Positions 23,545-35,256 of a stretch of 64,000 bases of DNA are shown piece by piece. Each line of letters opens with the position of its first letter. Position 1 is the stretch's first letter. Origin of the DNA: Molanna angustata (Eukaryota > Arthropoda > Insecta > Trichoptera > Molannidae); contig OY754981.1 in the NCBI GenBank assembly GCA_963576475.1, positions 14,374,216-14,438,215 of the forward strand, in the 5' to 3' direction. The position numbers and the translations under genes were made by a program. The notes under the pieces were generated by a model, which saw nothing but the letters and a program-made list of their open reading frames with translations, had not been told where the DNA came from and ran no database searches.

Positions 23545-23700
23545 ACAGGTGGTGGCAGAACGATTAACGCGCTGGGTCCAATCCAATGGTCACGAGTTAG
23601 AATCTTGCCACGACCGATTTCGGGTAACCATTAACTCTCAGTTTAGGAAATTTATGGGGATATATATGTCCTTGTTACAAGCACATATTATTTTTTTAAA
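23545..23700 (+). repeat. SINE-A, diverged
   Basis: It has a tRNA-like head (GTGGCAGAACGATTAACGCG, then a degraded B box GAGTTAGAATC), the family link CGACCGATTTCGG, and the body end TATGTCCTTGTTACAAG. Orientation is +. It is clearly older than the 63493 copy. Confidence 0.65.
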
Positions 23701-24589
23701 GAAAATAAAATCTACAAAAGCCACCGATACTCTGGGTTCATATTTTCCAATCTTTGTTACCTGCTTTGATATCCTTAGATAGAAAAAATCAGCCTTTGAA
23801 ATATGACATAAGTCTGACAGTCGGTTCTTTATTTATTTATTTTTTAATAAAAAATAGTAAAAATTACATTCTCCGCCAAACAGCAAAGCTATAACACAAC
23901 ATTGATCCATAAAATTTGTCCTAAATCGATCCTTGGCCTCCTGGTCTTAATCAGTGGATGTATGTTTGTGTTCAATTTACCGTTATTTTACATTTTCTAA
24001 ATGAAAAAATATTAATTTAAATTTAATGAATTTTTAAACGGAAATTTGGTTTCATATCTTTTTTTTCTGTTTGTGTATCTACGTCAGGGCCGCGTCTACA
24101 GTTTTCGAAGCCTAGAGCACCAAGTTTAAAAGGCTTCCCTTGATAATTATTTATTTCGCGGTCGTTTCGAAAATGAAAATTATTCTCCTGCGCTACATTT
24201 GAGCTTATGGTGGATCTGGGTCTGCAAACAGCATTAAAATATAAAATAGCGAAACATCTTCTGAATTTCTTCTATATACCTCTCTTTTTCTATCTTCTTT
24301 TTCTCAGCATTTGTCCCACATGATGGTCTGGTCTCTCTCTTTTGAAAAATGTTTTTTTAGTACAAACCATTGTATTTTCATTTTCATGTTTATTCCTGAT
24401 TTAATTTCTAATATAATATATATTTTTTTCATTCATCATTTTTCTTTATATTTGGCGCCCAAGATTTTTTTTGCACCTTTCAATACTGCACCATTGAACC
24501 TATGCTGAATCCGACCCTGACATTCCATGGAAGCTTCTGGTATCCTTGCAATATCCATGGCATTCCCACTTTCAAACCACCATGGTGAA

Positions 24590-24745
24590 CAGTGTTCCGG
24601 GCTTGTTTCCTGGCGGATGAGAAATTTATTTAAAATTATTTCTCATACAAATCTTGCTTTTCTGGACTGGATATACTGGATACATTGGAAGACATTGCCA
24701 ATTGTGCAGGGTGTAAGGAGGCATTTATTATTATCATCATCATCA
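24590..24745 (+). repeat. SINE-B, diverged
   Basis: The family phrases GCTTTTCTGGACTGGA, TTGGAAGACATTGCC and GTGCAGGGTGTAAGGAGG end in an ATT/ATC-rich tail. The head is not recognisable. Confidence 0.55.
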
Positions 24746-25429
24746 CTTTCATGTCTCTGCTAATTGAACTTCTAATTAAATCTGAGACAATATAAACCAT
24801 ATCTGGTACTGATGAAATATATTGTGCAAACTGATAACCGTTCCGTGTGTTCTGTTATTACATAACTTCCACATACTATTTCATACCTACTTCAAATGAA
24901 TCATCTTGGCAGAAACATTATTAACATTAGTTTTATTAGTATCGAGTTAATTTTTCAGTGCTGTGTATCTTGAATTGTGCTGATATATACTGTTTTACTT
25001 AAAACCATACATAATATGTGTAGAGTGTATATTAGATAGGTATTCATTATTATGAAATGACATTTAGGACACTCACACATTACCGACCTTTAATTGACCG
25101 ATTTTTTGGTCAGGTTGAACAGCTTACTAGTTTTTATGTCTGATCAGCTGACACCAAATTGTTTTAATATATGACCTTGCATATATCTTCATACTCATTA
25201 AGAACCTGAACAAAATATTAATTGATTAAAAAGTCTGTAGTGTGCGAGCGCCTTTACATTTACACTACTGTACCATTAAAATTAGTTATATAATTTAAAT
25301 AGAGATTGTACTAAACTAGAGGTTTCATGTAAATTTTACAAGTCAGGTAAATGAAACAGTAATTTTTAAAGGTTGAAAAATTAACTATGCAACGAAAAAG
25401 GAATTTATATATATTTCTATATTTCAATT

Positions 25430-25715
25430 AGTGTCCGACCAAACATTCCGCATCAGCTTTGGTCAACAATAAGCCAAAGTTTTTAATCAGTCAGTTAGAA
25501 CTAACTAGCTTAATTTAATTGTTTAAAAACAGTTCAGTCTGGTCGTTTTGTTACGTATAGTGATTATTTTATATCAATAAAAAATAATAAATCTTTCAGA
25601 CTGCATAAATATGCATAAATAGTTCTTTCACATTAAAATTTTTTAGTAACGTCAAACCACAGCTACAGCTAGGGCTGAATATTCAGCTTCAGCCAAAATC
25701 TGACCTTCGAACTTG
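25430..25715. repeat. Possible MITE, TGTCCGACCAAA family
   Basis: GTGTCCGACCAAACATTCC near 25433 and GCTTCAGCCAAAATCTGACC near 25690 have the look of a degraded inverted-repeat element. A related CTGTCTGACCGACAATTC block stands at 48144-48260. Ends and duplication cannot be set. Confidence 0.3.
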
Positions 25716-25839
25716 TACTCTTATAAATACATATTATTCATTTGTTCATTATTCCATTTTGCAATTACATATCATCAACCAAATTAAAAACCTGAAACTC
25801 TTGATTAAATTTCTAAATGATTTTTGTTTGAATTGTCAG

Positions 25840-28800
25840 GTACGCCACGACCGTGCGCCGTCAGGCTCCCGAGAGTTCCGAGAGTCGACCCATCGTGACG
25901 CCCTCATGAGCCTACGTCAGGAGTTGGATCGTCTCCTTCAGGATGTGCCACTTGCGCGTTCTGCCACCGCGCAGCAGGAGATGGACGGATTCACTCAGCT
26001 CTTCAGCAGATTCCTAGCAGAAGGTACTTACAAGACTCAGCCTTCATCCGAGTTGTGTGAAATCAATAATTAAATTTCACACTCAAAAATACGGCATGCA
26101 TTAAAAATTCAAACACTGACTAACCTATAACTAGAGACCTGAATTTATCGGTGTTATTTTTAAGAAAAGCGGTGTTATTTTTTTAGAAAAGCGGTGTTAT
26201 TTTTTTAAGAAAGTGGTGTTATTTTTAAGAAATCGGTGTTATTTTTTTGTGAAGGCGGTGTTATTTTTTTCACGTAAAGTGATGTTATTTTAAGGAAACT
26301 GATGTTATTTTCTAAAAAGAAATGTGAATTAAAAGAAATCAACACAAAATTAAGAATTGCAAGTTCTATTTGCATAATAAAAGATAATATGCTTAAATAA
26401 TTTATATTATTAAAATTAAATTGTTTGAATAATTACAAACAAATAGAACGTTGTCATCCTAAATCCTCAGCCTTTTTTTTTCAATAAAAAATGAATATGT
26501 CCTTGTTAAACAAGTATGTATACCTACATCTTCCTACGTTCCCTATAATAAACATAAATGCTTGTGCTATAGGTGAACGAAATCGGTCAAGGCAGGATTC
26601 GAACTCACGACCACTGGATTACTAACCCAATTTATTTCTTAAATGGAATAGATACACATGTAGACTACATTTGTAAGAAGATAAAAAAATTAATATTTAT
26701 ATTCCTATTTAAAAAAGTAATTGGTTATTTTCATTGTTTGATATTTTTATTTAATCACAACAACTTATTTTTTTGTAAAAATGACAACAATCGGTTATTT
26801 TAACGTTATTTGCGAAAAAAGAGCGAAATTCGCGAATAAAGTCAGGTTTATCACAAATGCGAAAAATTCAGGTCTCTACCTATAACTAATTATACATATT
26901 TATTGGGTTCAATACCGAAGGTGAATTAAAATTTGAATTAACATTAAAATCATTGAAAACAAAAATGTATTCACCAGAACTGTCACTTTAAACTATAGGT
27001 ATTGATTTTATAATACATTAGTGATATTCATGTAATTTTTATCTTATTTAAACTTCCTTGATTTGATTCAATCTTCAGAATAGCAAAAATGTACTTGAAA
27101 TGACTAAATTTGATGTTTCATTAAAATTTTAGTGCATTACTACCTAAATCATATCTTATCTTGATTTATTCATGTTCCAATGATCAATTATTATTTTCCA
27201 AATGAGCTAAGAAATTCTGTGTTATGGATAAGGATGGATAGTGTTGTACATTCAGCAGACCGGAGAGTGGAATTCCATGATTGGATAAATAAGAGAATTA
27301 GTTTTATTAAGGTATTGTGGCAAGTTCGGATTAGATAGAATATTGTATAATAGTGACAGAATGTGTATATTGTGCCGTCTGCGTATCTTGAGCCAACAAT
27401 GACTATTGTGATAAGATAATATATGATCAATTTTTTTCAACATAAAGACATATATTCTGAAGACATTCAAGTTTATCTTCATACATCATTTCCTCATAAT
27501 ATACTACAGTGCGTATTAGAACCTTAACACTACATACCAGCTATTACATAGCATCATAACATTAAATTAGGACCTATAGGTATTTATAATATTAATAGGC
27601 CTTGTCATCTTTTCTCAATATTAATTAATAACTGCAAATCACATTAATTATAATGACATCACTTCACAGCTTGATGAAATATATTCAGAACAATCATTAT
27701 TACACAACATTTAAGTAATATTACTATATCATTTGAGTATTCAAAGATATGGTTGACCTTCATAAGATAAATTCAAGAAATAAAAAACTAATATAAAATA
27801 TCTAGTGACACTTGATTTGAAGTTCATTCACACTATAATTGACCTCTGTATGTTGTAATAGTGCAATACAAAATAAAACCATTACCAAACTGAATTCGTC
27901 AACCTCAGATAAACCCTGAGGGTTTCGATGGTTGACTGTATCTTTAAATTGTAAATGTCATTATATATAAAAAAAAAAACAAATGATCTTAAAATATTTA
28001 TTTATCTATGAGTACAATAAATGTAGTGTTATTATTAATTTGGTAGAATTCCACTGTAAATTGAACTAATTTTGATACATATTTATTCATTACTCATTAA
28101 ACGTCTTATTTGCTATATTTCAATGTTTTGCACCTCTTGATGAGATTCTCTACTTTTTATGAACCAATAACCTCTAAATTTGTCTGAAATGATATATGAA
28201 ATACCTACACTATATCTTGAATTCAATTTTGTTTTAGAGGGTCCCTCCGTATCATGGGAGCATATTGAAAAACTACCGGAGGGTGCTGTTCTGGAATATG
28301 GACTGCTGGGAAGTCCACAAATGGAACATATTAAGGAGATGCTCGAGAAGTTGGTGGTGGTCAAACTCAACGGTGGTTTGGGAACTTCCATGGGATGCAG
28401 AGGTCCCAAGTCTGTTATTCCAGTCAGAAATGATCTCACTTTCTTGGATCTTACAGTACAACAAATAGAGGTATATTTTATTTGTATTGACTTGTATAAT
28501 TAAGACTGTAAAAATATTGGATCTCCTTAAAGGTTGAAAAGTCAATAATAAGGAATGAATGTATTACTACTGAGTGCAGTTTTAAGACAAATATTGTATA
28601 TAATTTAAAATTAAAATCCCAACAACTTTGTGAATAAAAAAATAATAAAATAACTGAGAAAATGTAGGTATATAGTACAAGGAGTGAAAAATATGGGCCA
28701 CCTAAGAAAATATTGACCATAAACAGCTGAGAGAAATTGTTTAGAATCTGCACCCCTAGACAATGTGTCATTTAGCCCAAGAAAAGATAACTAAATGTAT

Positions 28801-31729
28801 GGAAGTGACAGTTGCCAGTCGCGTGACAACTGTCACTTCCATACATTGAGTTATCTTTCCTTGATTCTTTTCTTGAGTTAATGACACATTGTCTAGGAGG
28901 GCTGGTATGATGAATTCTATCAAAAATTGTACTTTGAATTTATTTATAAAATTAAAATTGCAAATATGTGCAAATTATTGTATAATACTCTTAATAAGAT
29001 TTAATAAAAATGTAAACAAAAATAAATTGAATTATTTTCATAAATGGAAATAAGTTTTTGTAGGCATTGAAATTTTTGTGTTACCTATTTTATCACAATG
29101 TGATGTTCGGTTTTTTTACCTGCCCTTCAAAGGACATGATGTTGTAGTATATCATATGTTTATTAAAATTCAATTATTCTGCATGTATGATTTCATGTGT
29201 AGAAAGTTATTTATTTGTTACTTTTTACAGCATCTCAACAAGACATACAAATGCAACGTCCCTCTGGTTCTCATGAACTCTTTCAACACAGACGAGGATA
29301 CGGAAAAGGTTGTACGAAAATACAAGGGACTTAAAGTTGAAATATTTACATTCAACCAATCATGTTTCCCACGCATCGACCGAGAATCACTCATGCCCAT
29401 CGCCAAGTCTTGTAATGTTCAAGAGGATCTCGAAGCGTAAGTTTTTATTATTTTAACCTATTTGAAATTTTATCTTTGAAACAATTACAGATTATTAAAT
29501 GAAACTGAACTTATTACAGACATTAACTATAATACCATTAAAATATTATATATTAAACTAACAAAAAAAAAATACTTTTGGAGACATGCAAAACATAATA
29601 AAGGGGAGCAAAGCATAATATTCAATTTTGCAGTTAGCAAAATACATAAAAAAAATCATGAAGGTGTAAAAAATTGTTGCAAAATATTGTTTTCATTGTT
29701 ATCCAAATTATGAAATATAAATTAAAATGATTCATTGATCATAAAATATATTTTTGTTTATATTAATAGTTTTATTAGATACTTTTGTCACAATCAACTC
29801 ATCATTGTGACGAAAATTTATGTAATTGAATATTATTTAAAATACATGACCTAATCTTAACCACACAGCTCTGAGTCAATTCACATGAATTCAGTAAAAT
29901 TATTATTAAACTTAAAATTGCTTTGTTTTTTTTAATGAACCTTTAACTTATTCAACTCTTAAATATACTCTATGGATATTATTTTTATAAATGATAGAAG
30001 AGATAAATTTAGAATTATTATCATCACTGGTGCTACAGTCTCCGACAGACCATGGCCTCCTCCAGAAATAGTCTCCATCCCTCCCTATGTTTAGAATACT
30101 GAGGTAATAAATAAAATCACTGAAAATATTGATATTCTCTTAAATTCCTCCTTTTCCTGCGATGAAATTATCATTCATAAAACACATTAAGATATGTGCT
30201 GCAACAACAATGTTTTTAAGAACTACTTACTATTGCTGACAATTATTGTAAATAAATCATCATTGAATTTCAGATGGTATCCTCCAGGTCACGGAGACTT
30301 CTACCAATCATTCAAAAATTCGGGATTGTTAAAACAGTTCATTGAGAAGGGAAGAAAGTATTGCTTCATCAGTAATATTGATAACTTGGGAGCCACAGTC
30401 GATCTGAACATTTTGAATCTTCTTCTTCAGCCAAAACCCGAACAGAAAACTGTCGAATTTGTCATGGAAGTGACAGACAAAACAAGAGCTGACGTCAAAG
30501 GTGGTACCCTCATCCAGTACGAAAACAGGTTAAGACTTCTTGAAATAGCGCAAGTACCGAAGGAAAGAGTGGAAGATTTCAAATCGGTCAAGACGTTCAA
30601 GTTCTTCAACACGAACAATCTGTGGGTCAGCTTGCAGGCTATCGACCGTGTGCTGGAGCGTGGATGTCTTGACATGGAGATAATTATCAACAACAAGACC
30701 CTTGCAGATGGAATTAACGTTGTTCAATTGGAAACGGCTGTCGGTGCAGCGATGAAGGTATTTGATGGTGGAATCGGTATCAACGTTCCGAGAAGTCGGT
30801 TCCTTCCTGTCAAAAAGACTTCGGATCTGCTCCTGGTGATGTCCAATCTGTACTGCCTGTCCCACGGATCACTCATCATGTCCCCGCAGAGAATGTTCCC
30901 CACGACTCCGTTGGTCAAGTTGGGTGACAACCATTTTGCCAAAGTGAAAGAGTTCCTCGGCAGATTTGCTAATATTCCAGATCTGATTGAACTGGATCAT
31001 CTCACGGTGTCTGGAGATGTCACATTTGGAAGGGGAGTCTCACTAAAAGTAAGTATATGTATGGTTTTAACTGTGCATTACACTGACTTCATCACTGAAT
31101 GAATGAAACTATCGGAAGAATCAATTTCTTCTAAATTTGTGTATACAAATTCGTTTGAATCTTCAGTGTCACTCATTGTAGTAGCAATAAAAATGATTTT
31201 ATAAAAAAAAAACATGGAAAAAATAACTTGTAGTAAATAATAAGAAAACATGAACACATTTTATTTAGATGGGTCGATGGCAGAGCGGTTAGCGCACTAA
31301 ACATCAACACCTGATTACATCTTCCTCTCCTCTTCCTTTCCTTATTCCTCAGTCATCCTATCATTGCTATGATTTGTTCTTATATGCTATCTTCTTTGTT
31401 TTTGTGTTCTTTTTTTATTTTTTTTTATTACTTTTCTTCTGCTATCTTCATTTATTTTGTAATGTGATTAACTTATTGCCATAGTACACATTGTTTTGTA
31501 TATTTAACATTTACTCTGGTTGGTTGGAAGAAATTGCCATTAGGCAATAAGCCCGCCAGTGTACTAATTATATGTACTGTACAAAAAGATTAAATAAATA
31601 AATAAATATTTTTGTTTCCAGGGAACAGTTATAATAATCGCCAATCACGGTGACAGAATCGACATACCATCTGGTGCATTACTTGAAAACAAGATAGTCT
31701 CTGGCAACATGAGAATACTCGATCACTGA
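25840..31729 (+). CDS. UGP: UTP-glucose-1-phosphate uridylyltransferase (UGP/UGP2 type)
   Basis: Cytosolic enzyme that makes UDP-glucose and pyrophosphate from UTP and glucose 1-phosphate, feeding glycogen, trehalose, chitin precursors and glycosylation. Exons 25840-26023, 28238-28470, 29231-29436, 30274-31048 and 31622-31729 have AG/GT borders and matching phases, giving 501 codons plus TGA. Family marks in order: GSREF and [11 protein letters not shown] near the N terminus; the nucleotide loop [90 protein letters not shown] with the active-site lysine; and a C-terminal left-handed beta-helix ending SGNMRILDH. No breaks. Only the extreme N terminus is missing; a 7-codon exon at 5929 is a candidate. 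First AATAAA after the stop is near 32680. Introns carry a hAT element, a palindromic MITE and a retroposon tail. It converges with Cep131. Confidence 0.95.
26132..26878. mobile_element. hAT-type element in UGP intron, 8-bp target duplication
   Basis: CCTATAAC at 26124-26131 and 26879-26886 is an exact 8-bp duplication. The ends are inverted repeats TAGAGACCTGAATTT and its complement AAATTCAGGTCTCTA. Inside, 26150-26300 is a tandem array of about seven units built on GGTGTTATTTTTT(T)AAGAAA. A truncated SINE-A occupies 26488-26630. It encodes no transposase (747 bp). Confidence 0.8.
26488..26630 (-). repeat. SINE-A, head-truncated, inside hAT element
   Basis: On the - strand it holds the B box (GAGTTCGAATCC), CGACCGATTTCG-like link (with TTGACC), the body and the A-rich tail (T-run at 26467-26476). 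It stops at the anticodon region (GGGTTAGTAATCCAG), so the A box is lost. Confidence 0.7.
28751..28903. mobile_element. Palindromic MITE, family P copy 1 (UGP intron)
   Basis: The arms are reverse complements: CTAGACAATGTGTCATTTAG on the left and its partner ending TAATGACACATTGTCTAG on the right. An inner pair, TGTATGGAAGTGACAGTTG, is also inverted. Unpaired CACCCC and GAGGG lie at the borders. Copy 2 is at 37729-37870. Confidence 0.75.
31270..31610 (+). mobile_element. Chimeric retroposon: tRNA-like start plus SINE-C tail
   Basis: GGGTCGATGGCAGAGCGGTT at 31271 is the SINE-A 5' head, but the sequence leaves that family after about 30 bases. The roughly 310-bp remainder ends TGGTTGGAAGAAATTGCC, GGCAATAAGCCCGCCAGTG, TGTACAAAAAGAT and (AATA)n. 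That 3' end also occurs at 54908-55096 and, on the - strand, at 60960-61060. It lies in the last UGP intron, 12 bp from the final acceptor. Confidence 0.6.
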
Positions 31730-34700
31730 GCATAGACTACTTACCGTAAGACAATACGAATACATAAGCGCAATGTAGACATAGCCTTAAGGATATCATT
31801 AGACCAAGTACATTTACATGAGAATGTTTATTGTTTTGTTGGCAATAACGTAAATACTTTTACAGATGAGTCTCTAATCAGACATATATCAGATATGCAG
31901 GTGTTGATTTACTAGTTTCTTATTTATATAATCCCTTCCCTTGTTTTTATTTTTCAATGTCATTTAAAAAATCTAGAATGATCTTTCTCTGTTATGTTCA
32001 ACATGTATTTAGCGACTATCAATAGTAGGTATATTTTAAATATCATTCATTCTTTGCTCTCCAATTGACCTCTCATATGAACAACGAGCATTAGATAACT
32101 GGATGTGTATACAAAGGCTCGCTTTTGTTTCGTGCTTTGTATAAATTTTAATATTTTATTTGAAATTATAAAACAGGGTATACCAAAAATATTATTTGTT
32201 ATAATACATGATATATGATGCCAAAGTTTCTAAAATGTTTAGGCATGTTATTTTATACTATACTTATTTTAAAAATAGTACTAAATATTTGTTACTAAAA
32301 TTATTAAGTATATTGTCTTCATATACAAAAAAGGGTCAGTCAAAATTGTTACCTAAAATATATTTTATTTTACGTTGTAAATGATTATTTTTACTTATTT
32401 TACTCAACCAGTAACTATCTAGTAATAATTTACGTGGACTGGTAGTTTTATTTGCTGGTAACATTATTTTTTCCGTTTGCCATTAGTCATATTGACTATT
32501 GTCAACGCAAGCCTATTTTTATATATCTTATTATATTAATAATATGTATTAATATTGTTATCTGAATTTTAATATTCAAAATGAGATTATATTTGTTTAC
32601 ACAATTTATAGTGTTTACGTATTTATTATTTGGCAACTTCTAATGTAATACTTGGAATATTTTGTAAAATAGTTTTAAAAATAAAGAACATAAAAATGAC
32701 AATACACTTGTTTGTTTATATGTCATTGCAGTATTTATTTAAAAATTATGTTTCTTCCAAAAAGTTAAATAAACATATTCTTTGTTTAATTGTGATGAAT
32801 TTAATTCAGATTATTTTAAGTAATAATAAGATAAGTAATGACAAATTCTAGTTTTATTGACAAAATCTACATGTGTGCTGCATACCAAAATGTGCCGTCC
32901 AAATCTTTGGAAAATGGTAAACGCATTCCAATACTTCCAACATGATTCCAATTAAAAAAATTAATGATATTCTTATCATTAAGTTATTGTCACATTTCAT
33001 TAGCTGTCTGAAAATTTTCACAATATCAATCAATATTTTTTTTTTGTGTATCTGTCATTAATTTGACATATTCAAACATTCACATTAAGAAATTTACAAA
33101 TTTAAAGATAAAATAAATCATCTTGAGATTAGATTATATTTATTGTGTGCATTTTTTTTTCATCTTATTTGATATACAATCAAAACACAACACAAAACTT
33201 TATGAAAATATTTAAGTAAAAATAGAAATCCAAGTAATGATTGTTAATTAATTATAAAGATAATTATATTAAGTTATAGCTACGTATTATATTACTGTTG
33301 AAACAATTCATCTATTTTTTTAGATTCTCGATGGTATATCTCTGTAGTTTGAATTGTGCAAGTCACACAGAGTATGACGTCAGATTAAAGTTTTAATATT
33401 GAGTGGTGTGAGGTAAGATCGTTGGTGAACAATGTGGGTAACAGCAAGAATAAGGAATCATTATCATTGATTTAGTTTGTTTTATGAATAAAGAATTGCA
33501 AAAATGTTCAGAATTATTTTTATGGTTATAGTGGTATCAATAAACTTTTCGTGTGTTACATGGCTGGCTACTGCAGTCAAATAATGGTTTCTGTGTTCAC
33601 TCAGTCATAAGATTCACTCTAGTTCAAAGAATGAATTGCAAAAAGTATTGTATCGGGCCACAGAGTCAATCAATTGAACAAAGAAAGAGATGAATCTTAA
33701 CAAATGAAAATTATAGTGTTAACAATGATACAAATATTTTATATAATATATCTTCACTTTATTAAAAAAAAATCTGGACATTAGTATTACTGTCATCTTT
33801 GAAACATAGCACATAGTAGCATAAATTATGCTAATACATATTTTGATCATTTGCTGTAAGATCAAATTGCTTGTGAATATTTATTTCATTAACTCATTTC
33901 CGACTCACTGCAAAAAAATAATAAATTACAGTTTCCTTTTGATTAAACATCCTTAAAACTATACACCCACGTTTTTTATTACTTAAAATGTTTGCTAACT
34001 TAAATTAATAATTTAATTGGTATAAAGTTTCTTCTACTTTTAAGAATCTTCAGTCTTTATTAATTTGTTTCCTTTTTTTATGATTATAATTAATAACTAA
34101 AATACCTTTTACTATGCAATGTGACGGAAATATCTACCAGTCAATAATATTGAGCCTTTTTATGAGATAATATACGTCTGATTCTATAAATTTTTAAGAA
34201 CGTTTCAGCTAAAATAGGTGCGTTCCTATTCCACTTAGTCCAAGTTAAATACTCCAAGTAAGTCACGAATTAGTTAAATTCTCTGTTCTATAACCACAAT
34301 TTACTTGAATCAACTGTCAAAACGTTCCTAATTTTAGTTCACAACTTATTGGAAGCATACTTGTTATATTTTCAGAGCAGTCTGGGATATTTTAGTTTAG
34401 TTGAAAACTCTGGTTGTGTTTGGAAAAAAATATAAATGGATAATTTACATGTTTTGCATTATGTTGAAAATAAAAACAAAAGAATTAGTGCAGAAGATCA
34501 AATGAAATGTTAGGTTAGGCGACATGACATAATTAAACATGGCCGGTCAGTGTGCAGTATGTATGCGTAGTCGGCGCCATAGACAATTTGAGTTCAAATT
34601 ATTATCTATGGTGTAACAATTTAGTAGATTTTAGTTTTAGGAACAACAGTTACAAAATGCGAAATTAAGTTCAAATGACCTTTATACTAATATTTTAGAA

Positions 34701-35256
34701 CATTCCTATTTTAGTTCACAAAGTTACAAAATTGGAGGTATTACAAAGATTTCCATATAATATACTAGATGGAGTATTCTGTGCAATAAGTGAGTCATGG
34801 TATATCATGCGTTTGCCGTCTTGGTTAGCAACATATTTCAGTTGTCCATACATTTCAACACTTCCTAGATCTAACACTTCCTAATCTTAATGAACAAAGT
34901 GTTTTTTTCGACAAATAAATCCGAAAACAATTCACATTAGTCGTTATTCTCTATAGAAAAATGATGTGGTCTGTCCACCTTGTTTTCAAAAGTCCCACGG
35001 AAAAATTCCTCATTTTGGTTCATACAAAATTTACTAACTGCGACATCTAGTAGGTATATTATATGCAAATCTATGAGGTATTATTGTGTCTTGTGAAAGA
35101 TTCAATATTTAAAATATAAATTATGCTAATTTTATAGGTAGATACTTAAAATATAAATTTAAAGATACACAATCTAATGATAAATACTGGAAGACCCAGT
35201 TGTATATAAAAACTGTAACAATTGACATAGCATGTAAATACTCATAAAAAAATTGT
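31730..35256. other. Convergent intergenic region between UGP and Cep131
   Basis: About 3.5 kb of AT-rich DNA holds the 3' UTRs of both genes. AATAAA signals for UGP occur near 32680 and 32770. Around 34200-34760 the phrase GTTCCTA(A/T)TTTTAGTTCAC recurs imperfectly, direct and inverted, hinting at a small unnamed repeat. Nothing else is supported. Confidence 0.5.
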
